Positions 38,205 through 49,072 of a stretch of 64,000 nucleotides of DNA are shown here, one piece after another. The position numbers and the translations under genes were made by a program. The notes under the pieces were generated by a model, which saw nothing but the letters and a program-made list of their open reading frames with translations, made no database searches and was not told the DNA's origin. The first letter of the stretch is position 1. Each line of letters opens with the position of its first letter. This DNA comes from Eumeta japonica (lineage: Eukaryota > Arthropoda > Insecta > Lepidoptera > Psychidae): NCBI GenBank assembly GCA_005406025.1, contig BGZK01001360.1, positions 101,700 through 165,699 on the forward strand, read 5' to 3'.

Positions 38205-38944
38205 GTATTTATATATAGGCATATAGAAAATTATATGACCACAATTCGTAATAATAATCTCTTCCTGGTATCATATACAAAGCAATATATAAATATCCTT
38301 ATTTTTTTTATATTTTACCAATTAAGTTTTTAGCTTATTTTCTATATAGACAATAAGTAGGCACATAAGAAAAATATCATTAATTATTTACAATTTGTTA
38401 TCATTAAAGGCTAACTTATTAATGAAGGCGTGACTGTGTGTAACATTTGTAATGCACATAATTTTAAATACGATACGACGAAATGTTTGATCGTTTGATC
38501 AAGTTTTTTAAGCATATGTAATTAACATGCCCGTGAAGTATATCCATATCAAACTAATTTTATGGTCACGAATAATATACGTGGAAAACAAAATAATATA
38601 TTCGTATGAATGCAACCAGCCAATCGGTTATGCATTTCATAACATCTATTACTAGCTGATACGGTTGACGTTGCTCTGCCCTTCCTTGTGGGTGGTTTGT
38701 CCATATAGTTAATGTTCTGCAGGCAAATGTCAGTATCGAAATAAATTGATATAGTATTTGGGAAGTGTAGTTTTCTTGAAATTAGAGAAATATAATAAAT
38801 AAATATCGTATGAAAAATAAATACATGAATAAAGTCGGGAGCAATTCTTAACTGCCTAATTTACTCAAGGATACCGCAGCTGTCTCTTAGTGAAATAACT
38901 TTTAAAAGTGGTTCAGTTATTTGTTTTAGTAGTATAAATACACG
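38205..38944. other. intergenic AT-rich DNA
   Basis: No gene. The phrase ACTAGCTGATACGGTTGACG near 38650 resembles a common short retroelement end in insects, not resolvable here. Confidence 0.3.
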
Positions 38945-38946
38945 TA

Positions 38947-39967
38947 CGAGGCCTATTATTTATGTGTTCGGGATATCAAAAAGAAATCAACATCTATTAC
39001 TTAACAAGGTTTTATTCTATTTCAAAATATTACCATGATGATCAATGCTCTTTTACATAGGTTAAAACTAATTTCCATGGCACTTTTTCATTCTGATTAA
39101 GATATCTCTAAAACGTGCATTTTGAACGCATCAACGGCCTCTTTATGGCTCGAAAATCGTTGACCATGTAATTTATTATTCACGCTTGGGAATAAATAGA
39201 ACTCATTGGGTGCCAAATCGGGGCTGCAAGGCAAATGATCTGTCAATTCAACCATTTGCATTAAAGTACTTTTGGCACGAATCATTTTTGTTGGGTTCGA
39301 CTCATCTTGGTACACCCATATCTTTGACTTGTTTAGTTCAGGGTCATATACATAGATCTAAAATTCATCACCTGTGTAAATATTATACAGGACTTTTGAC
39401 GTAACGTAATTGTATTTTTTCGTTATGTTTTTGCAACAATTGACACGATGCTATTTTTGATCAATGCTCAAGTTGTGCGGAATCCAACAAGAACAATTTT
39501 TTTTTACATCTAATTTTTTGTGTAAAATCCTCTATATGCTCGTCATACTTGTATGTATGCCCACATAGCATCGATCTTTTGTGATACAACAACCGATTTA
39601 GGTCGACTTTCTGTAAATTCGTCCCTTAGCATAGACCGTCCACGATTAAACTCACTAAACCGGGGATTTAGTGGTTTCATTGGTGCTTCATCTCCAAAAC
39701 TAGGTGTGGGTTGATCGATGCACTGTTTTTGTGCTAGCCCACGCCGAAAATCGTAATAAATCATCGCACAAAAAAATTCACGAGTTAAATCCATGGTGAT
39801 AAAGACACGCAATTTTCGAAATGACGCCACGAACGTAAAACAATTTACAGTAACATTAAACAAACAGTAATTTACAGCCAAGGACTTACATTTTAAAATG
39901 TTGTAATTACTTTTTTAAATATTTTTCTGTATATGATTAATTCCGGATACATAAATTGTGGCCCTCG
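38947..39967 (-). mobile_element. internally deleted mariner transposon with both inverted ends
   Basis: The ends CGAGGCCTATTATTTATGTG and, in reverse complement, CGAGGGCCACAATTTATGTA are inverted terminal repeats, flanked by TA at 38945-38946 and 39968-39969. On the minus strand the transposase N-terminus is clear (MDLTREFFCAMIYYDFRRGL, then QKQCIDQPTPSFGDEAP and SEFNRGRSMLRDEFTESRPK), followed by a GDE block near 39370 and DESNPTKMIRAKSTL. It then jumps directly to DHLPCSPDLAPNEFYLFPSV. The segment with the second catalytic aspartate (HDN) is absent. At 1,021 bp it is shorter than the usual 1.3 kb, and it carries stops and frameshifts. Confidence 0.9.
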
Positions 39968-39969
39968 TA

Positions 39970-41300
39970 TGAAAACAGAGAAAATTCCAGTTTTTTTTTC
40001 TATGGAACTTTCCGGACATACGTGTAACATATCACCAAAATTTCACCTTAATCTATAAAAGACAAATTCTCTCTAAGTTTTGTATCGTAATCGGATCAAT
40101 GGTTTAGACACGCATACAAAACAAACATACAAACACTTATTTTCATGTATTTGAATTTCTTCATCTTTTGTATTGATTTATATTGATTGTTGTCAATCTC
40201 AATTTCGGCTTTGTTTTTGATACCGATCCCGGTTATACTTTTAATTCTGATCCCGACCCCACATTGGTTTTCGACCACACTCACGTTTTCATTTTGGTTT
40301 CGATTCGCTTTCGATTTTCATGGAACTATTGTTTTCGATTCTTTTTTAATGCCGCAAACAGTCACAGATCCAACTTAGAGAAAGTTGGTAGTAATCAATC
40401 AGCTCTTTGTAATCGGTGCAATTGATTTTTCTTTACAATTTTGCAAGCTTTAAAAAAACAAAAAAGAATTATGTGTATCCATTGTTCAAATCGTGCGTTA
40501 CGGTCACAAAATCATACGAATATCTATTTGTAAAAACACTTTAAATTTTTGCCATACTATCAATTTTTCAGGTTTCCAATTTTTTTTCTGTAATAATGTT
40601 ACTCGAAATATTACAGGCATGAAAAAAAAAAAAAAAATTTAGCGAAATCTTCTCAATTCTCAAATGATGGTTTTATTAACGAACAATATTTAATTTTTCT
40701 TTATACAGCTTACATTGTCTCGTTACCGTATCTATTTCAAGTGTGAAAATACTTGAAATGGACCCTTCGACACGAATAATTTGTAATTTTTTTATACAAG
40801 AAAAACGATTGTTATTATTTAATTTTAATGAGCAAATATTACAGCGACCAATTTGTTTTTACAATGTACTTCATGGTGATAAACTTTTGTGGAAGTTATA
40901 GAGTACATGTCTTTTGTAGATTGATCACAGACCTCTATTTTCTCTGAATCTCATAATAGATTCTGTTATTCTGTGTCTCCATTGAATCCATTGTACATTT
41001 TAAGAAATGAATAGAAATTACCTGTGGACACTGAGCCCTGAAAGAGACTGAGCCTGTGGATTTCATTTATGCGATAAACGTGTTGTTGTAGGTTATGTTG
41101 CAATGAATCGTATTATTTCGAAAATTTGGCCAGAGATCATATTGTTATTAAAAAATCCATGACATTCTATATTTGTAATAAATTATATATTCATGTTATT
41201 TTAAAGTTATATTTGGAATAGGTTTTAGGTTAGCATAAGTTAATTAAAAAATAGTGTGCTGTACGTGTTTTACAATTTTACTGCAAATTCAATTCACAAA
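39970..41300. other. intergenic DNA upstream of EBP2, with a possible retroelement tail
   Basis: At about 40010-40140 the phrase TCGGATCAATGGTTTAGACA followed by ACAAAC/ATAC repeats looks like the tail of an RTE-type LINE or SINE. The stretch 40180-40430 is pyrimidine-rich (CCGATCCCGG, CTGATCCCGACCCC) with no support as a gene. The EBP2 promoter should lie in the last few hundred bases. No TATA box was evident. Confidence 0.35.
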
Positions 41301-44300
41301 ATGACTGATTTTATTTTGAACGATAGCGAAAGTGAAGTGGATTCCGATGAGGAGGTATCTTTTAAAATTCAAGGATTTTAATTGTTGATATATAAATTGT
41401 AGTTTTATACATTCCTTTTTTCTATGAATAGCTACAAGAGGCGTTTGCAAAAGGTTTCCTAAAGCCTGGTTTAAATGAAGTCGTAGAAAAAACCGAAAAG
41501 ACCTATGTCAACAATAAAGCAGATTTGAATATTAAATTAAAAGAAATCAAACTTAAATTACCATGGGTTGAGACTTTGGATTTAGTCACTAGTGTTGCAC
41601 CAATGGCTCCCGATGTAGCTTTGCAGATTCAGCAAACGGTGACACGACGGAAGTATGTTTTAATTGAAAAGCTTTAAAATGAATTTTTCTTTTGCTATGG
41701 TATTATTTTTAATGTACAATTGCAGAAACATAAAAGAAAACAGCAGAGGAAATAAAATATATGATCCTGCCGAGGATCCTGTTCTCAATGAATTTAAAAG
41801 AGAAAATTTAATACATAGACAGGCTCAGGCTGCTATTATAGAAGGCATCAAACGGTTGAAAGATTTGGGTATTGCAACTAGAAGGTAGGTTTGTTGTACA
41901 ACTAGTTTAACACATTATACAGTATTGCAATGGAATTACATTTCCAAAATTATTGATTTGATGGCTTTCTTGGTTCTATCTAACATCCATGCTTGCAAAG
42001 GTGCATTACCAAGGTGAAACTAGTATTAGAATAAAATTGTTGACGTTCTTGGGAATGTTGTTGAGTCAGGTTTTTGATTAAACACCTGATTACAATTACT
42101 GGCATGCTTTCCCATAAGCTGTGCAATTTAACTAGCTAGATGCTTTTGCCTCAATGTGACCCTCTTCTCACTTCTGGCATGGATAGTGTCCGCCTTGTGT
42201 GCTTAGTAACAATAAACTATAAGAAAACTATGTCATTTGCATGAGGTGGCTAGTTAAGTTGCATAATTGGGTTGTACAGTTTGTATATTTCATGTTGAAG
42301 TGGTTTGAATCTTTAATTTCTTGTTTGTCGCATTATTTAAATGGCAAATATTTTAGGTAATTAATATAATATTTTATTTTTTTTAAATGTTTGATATAAG
42401 AATCTGAATATATCCCACAACTAATTTAGTTTCATTTGTTAAAATTGGGCTTAGAATTTGGTGTAAGTGCTAGAGCACCTGAAACTGGCAAGTTTTAATG
42501 AAAAGATTGATGGATGTCAGTATAGGAAGAGAGATATGCAAAGATCGTACCATGTGGAAATCTATAGTCACTGTCTACTTTTTTGGGTATTTTCAATGTG
42601 AATTGTATACTTATCGTTATCCAATGCTTTTATTTAATTTCAATAACCAGAAGTTAAAAAACAGAGCCATTAGGCTTTTATGTTGTGTTCTCACTTTTTT
42701 TCTTACTTTCATAAATGCTGTTTTTTTAATGGGAATTGTAATTTAATATTAGTACTATAACATTTTTAGAGAACTTGACATTGTGGCTTTGATGTCAAAT
42801 TATAGTTTTGCTTCCTGTAGTAACTTAAATATTTAAGTCAAACTGTATATTAATCTTGAAAATTAATATACAGCATTACTACATGTCACTGGGAACATAT
42901 TGGAAGCACAAGGTAATGGAAATGGTACAAAAATCCTTTTAGACTGTTCCTGTGATTTTTATACAATTAATATACTCTTGTTAATCTCTAAATTAAGATT
43001 TTGCTAAGTCTGCTGTGAAATGGTTTTATAGTTATTTGTGTGATTGTTACCAGTATGTTCATTTGCGTAATAGCGACGGCAAAGTATCATCTCCTTCTCT
43101 TTCTCCTATTAAGTTGGGTGTTCCACAAGGATCCATTTTGGGGCCCCTGTTATTTATTCCATATAGTATAGACATCGTGAATTGTGTCTTTCATTTATAT
43201 TCTGATGATTTACAACTTTATTTTTCTTTAACCCTGATAATGTACTGGAGTAGATAGAATAAATGATAATTTAGATAGAATTTCGTCATGATTTAGCAAT
43301 CATTGCTTTGTATTAAACCCTAGTAAGTCTAAATTAATAATTCTAGTACTAAACAACAATTAAGTAAGATAAAATCCCGATAACCAACGATTATGCTAAA
43401 TGGCGAACCAGTTTGCTGGGTGTCGAAAGTATGCAATTTGGGGTTACTTATGGGTTATGGTTTAAGATTCAAGAAACATATTCATGAATTGGTGCGAAAC
43501 TATTTCTATCGCCCAAGGGTGATATACAAAATTCGAAAGTTCTTATCTCCTTACCTTTGAACTTTGAATAAAACTCGTAGAAGTTTTTATTATATCAAAA
43601 TTTAATATATATTTTCCCATTGCAATTTTCTAGTGTAAGGCACTAATTAATTCTGTTAATAACCAATTTTACAAATTACAACTTCGGTCAGTATATTTCA
43701 AAGGAAAGTCATAAAATAAAAATTGGTAAACAAAAATATACCTAAAGAACATGCATTGAGTTGACTTAATATTGTTTTTTTCAAGTTTGAATTTTTTGAA
43801 TTATAGAAAAAAAAATATTGAAATGCCTCAGGGGAATAAGGAATGGGTTCGAGTGACAAAAGTCTTATAATTCGACTAATGGAGGTTTATGAGTTTGATG
43901 CAAATAGAATAAACATATTTTTCGAGTTACAGGGAATTTAACTTAACAGGGTTTGAGTTAAGAGTTGTATATAATTTTTAAGGAGTTGAAAAATCCTAGG
44001 CTACCTGCCAGATAAAAGGAAAGAAGCAATATGGACCCAAATATACTTATATATATATGTTTTGTCTTTTAATTTGTAGGCCCGATGACTATTTTGCAGA
44101 AATGGCGAAGAGCGATGAGCACATGCAGAAAGTAAGAAAAAATTTACTGTCTAAACAAGCTGGACAAGCTCGTGCAGAAAAAGTGCGTCAGTTAAGAGAA
44201 CAAAAGAAAATTTCAAAACGTGTTCAGGTACATTTTTTATTTAGTACATATCTGGTATAAGCAGAGTGAAAGATTTTGTTGGGCACTATTTGCATTAACT

Positions 44301-45764
44301 GTTAATAACATAATACAATAGGTAGCAACATATAATGATTATTAACCCACAAATATTAAATATACTCACATTGTTGGGGTGTATGGGGTTGGAATAGTGG
44401 AATATTAGATAAAAACACAAGTCCAAAAATATGCAGTGTTAAATAATCACATTTTTTTTTTCATTTTTATTCACAAATAAAATTAACATACAGTCTAACC
44501 TCTTGAACAGTTGATACAGTTGAACATCAAGGGAGATGCCAAAAAAATCGAGTTATAGAATTTTTGACTTTTAGAGGATATCGACTTGGCAGATGCAGTA
44601 GAACAAACTATTAGTGATATTTTTCGATCTAAAACAAATGATTGTTTCGCAAAAGCTCAATTGAAATCAACAATAATAATAAGTACCCAAAATAAAACAC
44701 ATGACAAGCAAACAAGCATTTGTTAACGTTAGTTATAAATTCCTATTTATTAATATTCCTAAATTATTTTCTAAGAAACAGTGGTGTATATTGACCACAA
44801 ATTCTTAAAATTGATTACTTATTTTTCTTGGAGTTATAGCGGTAATAATTTCAAATAAACAATTTGTGAAGATAAAATTAAAACATTACTATGTAGGAGA
44901 TACAGAGGTCCAATTTATTTTTTCCAAATTCTAGGGAAAATATGTACCAAAATGGCTTGTAGGGACTCACTGATTACTTTGACTAGTAGAGGGGTTGAGA
45001 TTTTGGATGGAGATAAAGGAGGTTTTGGTGCTTGAGGAAAGGAGAACAAAAGATTTTTTCTAGTTTTGTACGTTTTTGACTTATCGAGGTTAGACTCAAA
45101 GAGATTTGACGGTATTTAGAAGGTAATTCAGTATGCTGCGAGTTTCAACTATGGCACTCTGAGTGACATATGTTGCTGTCTCATTTTGAGAATGAGAGTG
45201 CAAATAGACCTTTTTTTAATTATACAATGAATATGCATTTAAAAATATATTACTATGTGTATATTTAAAAAAAATTAGCTAAAAATTCTTTTTAATTCAT
45301 TAAGAAAGTATAAGTTGAGCCTTGTACAAACATTTTTATGTATTGAATAGTTCTTAAATAACTTTGTTGAGCTATTAAGTTTAAAAAGAATCATTCATGA
45401 TATATCCTTTTTTTAGATTGATGCAAAATTAAAACAAGCTGCAGAGAAGAAGCAAATGTTAGAACAATTAAAGAGAGTACGTAAAGGAAAATCCAATAAT
45501 TTAGACTTTTTAGAAGAAAATAAGTCTAAGAAAAACAATACATCTAAAGGTGCGCAGGGAAAAGGTATTAATAAGAAAAGGATATCAAAAGACAAGAAAT
45601 TTGGGTTTGGTGGTAAGAAGAGGGGTTCTAAGCTCAACACAAGGGAATCATCAAATGAGATTGGGTCCTTTAATAGTTCAAATAAACATAATTTTAGAAG
45701 CAAAAAGAAAAACAATCAAAGGCCTGGTAAATCAAAGAGAAATAAAGCAAAGGGTAAAAAATGA
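41301..45764 (+). CDS. EBP2: rRNA-processing protein EBP2 (EBNA1BP2 family)
   Basis: A nucleolar protein needed for 27S pre-rRNA processing and 60S ribosomal subunit assembly. Five exons, 41301-41354, 41432-41652, 41726-41884, 44080-44227 and 45417-45764, join in frame to 309 codons, close to the human length of about 306. The start MTDFILNDSESEVDSDEE is acidic, and no upstream in-frame start is needed. Conserved blocks in order: LQEAFAKGFLKPGLNE, KLPWVETLDLVT, AEDPVLNEFKRENLIHRQAQ, RPDDYFAEMAKSDEHMQKVR, a coiled, charged stretch, then KKFGFGGKKRGSKLNTRESS and a lysine-rich tail. All introns are GT-AG. Introns 3 and 4 carry transposon relics. A possible variant polyadenylation signal ATTAAA lies at 45955. 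Confidence 0.95.
42480..42600 (+). mobile_element. LINE C-terminal scrap
   Basis: A plus-strand frame reads MKRLMDVSIGREICKDRTMW, then KSIVTVYFFG, matching the C-terminal phrase of the LINE at 15055-15970. Only about 120 bp remains. Confidence 0.55.
42990..43570 (+). mobile_element. CR1-like LINE reverse-transcriptase relic
   Basis: Plus strand: VKWFYSYLCD, LGVPQGSILGPLLFIPYSID, then FHLYSDDLQLYFSL (a YADD-type catalytic box changed to YSDD). After a frameshift come NPSKSKLIIL-like and LLMGYGLRFKKHIHELV segments. Both ends are truncated and the polymerase is inactive. Confidence 0.8.
44228..45416 (+). other. EBP2 intron 4, hosting a pogo-like MITE
   Basis: About half of it is the element at 44491-45096. 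The remainder is AT-rich without recognisable features. Confidence 0.5.
44491..45096. mobile_element. pogo/Tigger-like MITE
   Basis: The left end CAGTCTAACCTCTTGAAC is mirrored by TTATCGAGGTTAGACT at the right, giving inverted ends AGTCTAACCTC. This resembles the CAGTnTAACCTC ends of pogo-type elements. About 606 bp with no transposase. A flanking TA is visible only on the left. Confidence 0.55.
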
Positions 45765-47029
45765 ACTGCATTGGAAAATGTATTTTCTTTATTGTGATCC
45801 TCAGAGATTTGGTTATTACATAATACTGCTATATTCAGTAGTTGTTACCAAATGCACTGATGACTATCCTAAACACTCATTTCGTATGTCTAAATTCAGA
45901 ATTATTTAGATGTTGTATTCTTAGTTTTAAATGAAAGTGATACTTAATTTCTTTATTAAATATCAACTTTTTTAATATTTTCGTTTTCTTCTTTTTTTTG
46001 TATTAGAATATTGTAATATATCTGTGCCCATCTCGTTATGTTTTTATGCCTTTAATTTCTCAAATATTTTATGAGCCCGTTTTGAACTATACATTCTGAA
46101 CTTCTTAACGCTTCAACCCATAGTATTGTTACTACAATATAAATTAGAATTAGAAAAACATTTTTCATAACCCGAGTTGTAAAATATAGAAATGTAAAAA
46201 TGTTTAATATCTGTAAATGTTGGGTAATTGCTTGAATACATTAATTACAACATTTTTGACAATCATTATTTTTAATTTTAAACTTGTAGTCCCAAACACA
46301 AATTAATGTTGAAATAAAAAAGTGTATACTGAATTTTTCTAAAACAAAACTCTTGCTCCCGACAGCTAAGTAAACATGATACATGCTGTAGTAGAAGATA
46401 AGAGAAAGTTTTGAATTTTGAAGTGATATTGTTTTAAATAATGTATTTAATAGTATAAACTCATGTCTATTTCTCAGAAGGGTAGGCAAAACTATAGATT
46501 TCCACATAGTACGATTTTTGTATATATCTCTATGTTTTATTATTATAGTGAATTTTTAAAAAAAAAGCAGTTATGAAATCAAAGTAAACATTGCAGTCAA
46601 TAATAAGCTCATATTGCTGATTGTGTGTACTATGATGTGACACTTGAAAAATCCAATAAACACGTAAAGGAATCTAGTATATAAAAAAATCTGGCTAATG
46701 GTTGACCTTGCAGGCTGCCTTGAATTTTTGTATTGTTTTGAGCAATAATGTGTTTGAGCTTAAGAAGCACAAAAATATTGTCAATATTTTCAAACTTATA
46801 ATTATCAGAATTATTAGATGTATAAAAAACGGCCTATTTGCTATTTTTCAAATATTTTATTAAAGATGACGAGAACCAAGCTACCGATTTGAACTGGACT
46901 TATGGCATTAGATAGTTTTTCAGTTCAAAAAATATTTAAATATAAAAAATCAATCCTTAGTGTTGTTTTGAAAAAAAAAACATATTTAAAAATAATGTTA
47001 TAAATGCTCTAAAAAGAGAATATAAACAG
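45765..47029. other. EBP2 3' UTR and downstream spacer
   Basis: EBP2 3' UTR probably ends near 45980. A LINE scrap lies at 46455-46540. The rest to the tandem array is AT-rich. Confidence 0.4.
46455..46540 (-). mobile_element. LINE C-terminal scrap
   Basis: The nucleotide phrase CTATTTCTCAGAAGGGTAGG and the minus-strand reading RTMWKSIV match the extreme 3' coding end of the LINE at 15060-15125. Confidence 0.6.
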
Positions 47030-47870
47030 TTCCCTAGTCAGGAGCCAACCCTAAGTGCAGTAGCTATGTGGATAGTGGCACTTATAACAAGCTATCACCA
47101 TTAAATGTGTATATATTGCGTATCTGTGCATTTGTAACAGTTGAGGAGTTTCTCATTGGGAGCCAACTGAGTGCCCATATTTTGGTGGAATTTACAACGG
47201 ATTATCATAAGAAATTCGTTTACCACATTACATGTCTTTTCTGTTAGCCATTGAGGAGTCTACTCGTCGAAAGAGCCCTGACTATAGTAACTATGAAACG
47301 GTGACACTTAAAACAGGCTATCACAATTGATTGCATATACATTTTGTCTGTACTGTTATCCATTGGGAAGTTCCCTCGTCAGAATCCAACCCTTAATGCA
47401 GCAGTCATTTCATGATAGCACTTAGAAAGGGCTATCATATCTAAAAACATATACAAAATTTCGTTAACTATTGAGGAGTCCCTTCATGGGGAGCCAGCTC
47501 TAAATGCAGCAGTCATGTCATTGTAGAATTTACAACAGACTATCACAAATGCATATACAAAATTTCATGTGTGCTGTTGACTGTTAAGGAGTTCTTTCAT
47601 CGAGAGCCAAGTCTAGTTGCAACAATCACGTAATGGTGTAATTTAAATTGGGTAATCAAAATTAAATGTGTATATAAAATTTTGTGTTTTTGCGTGTGAC
47701 CGTTGAGGAGTTTGCCCTGAAGCCAACCCTGGACGCAGCAGCCTAGTAATGGTGCAATTTAAAATAGGCCATCAAAATTAAAGTGTATACAAAATTTTGC
47801 ATCTATGCTCTTTGACATTGAGGAGTGCCTGTGTCTGGAGGCGATTCTGTTGCGGAATCGAGTATGCTTA
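47030..47870. repeat. diverged tandem array A, unit about 108-120 bp
   Basis: The marker TTGAGGAG (or a variant) recurs at 47141, 47251, 47363, 47471, 47583, 47703 and 47818. Each copy is followed by a GGAGCCAACCCT-like phrase, GCAGCAGTCATG, then an AATTTACAACAGGCTATCAC and a TATACAAAATTT phrase. There are seven to eight units with strong divergence. No coding capacity was seen. Confidence 0.8.
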
Positions 47871-48239
47871 CCACAAAACTGCAGTCATCAGAACTAAATC
47901 AACTTTTATATTTTAACTTCATAGGATAAGAGAAAGTGGTTCTTATTCAGCAGACAAGATTTGACTCATACAAATTGATAAGACAAGTTAAACAAAAACT
48001 TTTAATTTTTATGTAATGATTTTATACAGACTATCAATTCAATCGTTTTCTATGAGCCAGAGACATTCAATGCAGTTTTTAAATGTAACTCTAAACGTTA
48101 TTATGTACTGACTTCGATCTAGTTCGCTGCTTCCAATGCAGTTTTACCAGGCATAGAATTGATTAGATTTTAGATTTGGTCTATTTAATACATGAGAAAC
48201 TATTTAAATAAATCGTTTCGTTTTTGTGAGTTTACATTG

Positions 48240-48625
48240 AAAAGTTTCTTAGTAATTCCCAAAGAACCCTAAACATGTATCATATATGCTTTTATTGAGT
48301 TTCAACTAATTCCCTATTAAATTTTATCAAAAATGGTTAAACTATAAGAGTGTTTAGTCATTTTTGTAGAGCCCTAAAATGTACCACATATGCTTTCATT
48401 TGTTTCCAGCTAACTCTACGTAATCTTATTGAACTCGGTAAAACTGTAAGGGTTTTCAGTAATTCTCATGTAATCTTAAAAATTATTGTACATATATGCT
48501 TTTATTGGTTTCCAGGTAAGTCCTTAGCACAATTTATCTAAATTGCTAAAGCCGTAGGGGTTCATAGTAATTCTCACAGAACTTGAAAAACATATTGTAT
48601 ATTCTTTTACTCGTCTGTAATGATG
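48240..48625. repeat. diverged tandem array B, unit about 103-106 bp
   Basis: CATATATGCTTTTATT-type markers recur at 48282, 48385, 48491 and near 48595, with shared phrases AGTAATTCTCA, TTTCCAGCTAA and GGTAAAACTGTAAGGGTT between them. About four copies. Confidence 0.75.
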
Positions 48626-49072
48626 TACTGGATAACTGTATCCATATCTGCAGATATCCGAAGGAGAAAAAAGATCCGTATCCGTTACTTTTTGGAGAAT
48701 CTTTTACCTTATCAATTTTCAATTTATAGCTGAAATTCTATATATAAGTGATTAAAAAGAAATTAAATGCTATTAAATTCCATTCGGATTATTTTTATTT
48801 CTTAAAATCACATATTTGGCACCTTTATATTGCAACCAATTACACTGGTGAACAAAATTTTGTAACTAGAAATGTGCATACTAATTTTGTATTACCTACC
48901 TATCATCATTTTATCACCATATTTATTTTGATTCCATCAGGTCTCGTTTTTATGTTTCAGCTATTACCCACAAAATTGAAAATTAACCGTTTTTTGTTTT
49001 ACTTTCGCATTCAGAGAATTTATTTGTCGAGCATGTTTTGTTCTGTTTTCAGAGTTAAGTGATTTTTAAAAA

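Larger units (their letters stand above)
41885..44079 (+). other. EBP2 intron 3, hosting two LINE relics
   Basis: It contains a short LINE C-terminal scrap at 42480-42600 and a reverse-transcriptase relic at 42990-43570. A short perfect hairpin (CTGTATATTAAT...ATTAATATACAG) sits at 42843-42873. The rest is AT-rich. Confidence 0.55.

Noticed and set aside
40180..40430. Open frames in the pyrimidine-rich stretch upstream of EBP2
   Set aside because: Low-complexity phenylalanine/aspartate-rich translations open in two overlapping frames, with no homology and no splice sites.
45413..45715. Minus-strand 100-codon frame with a phenylalanine/leucine-rich product
   Set aside because: It is the antisense of the lysine-rich EBP2 last exon.
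47030..48625. CRISPR-like interpretation of the regular arrays
   Set aside because: The whole unit of about 105-120 bp is repeated with divergence, there are no short identical repeats with unique spacers, and the genome is eukaryotic.
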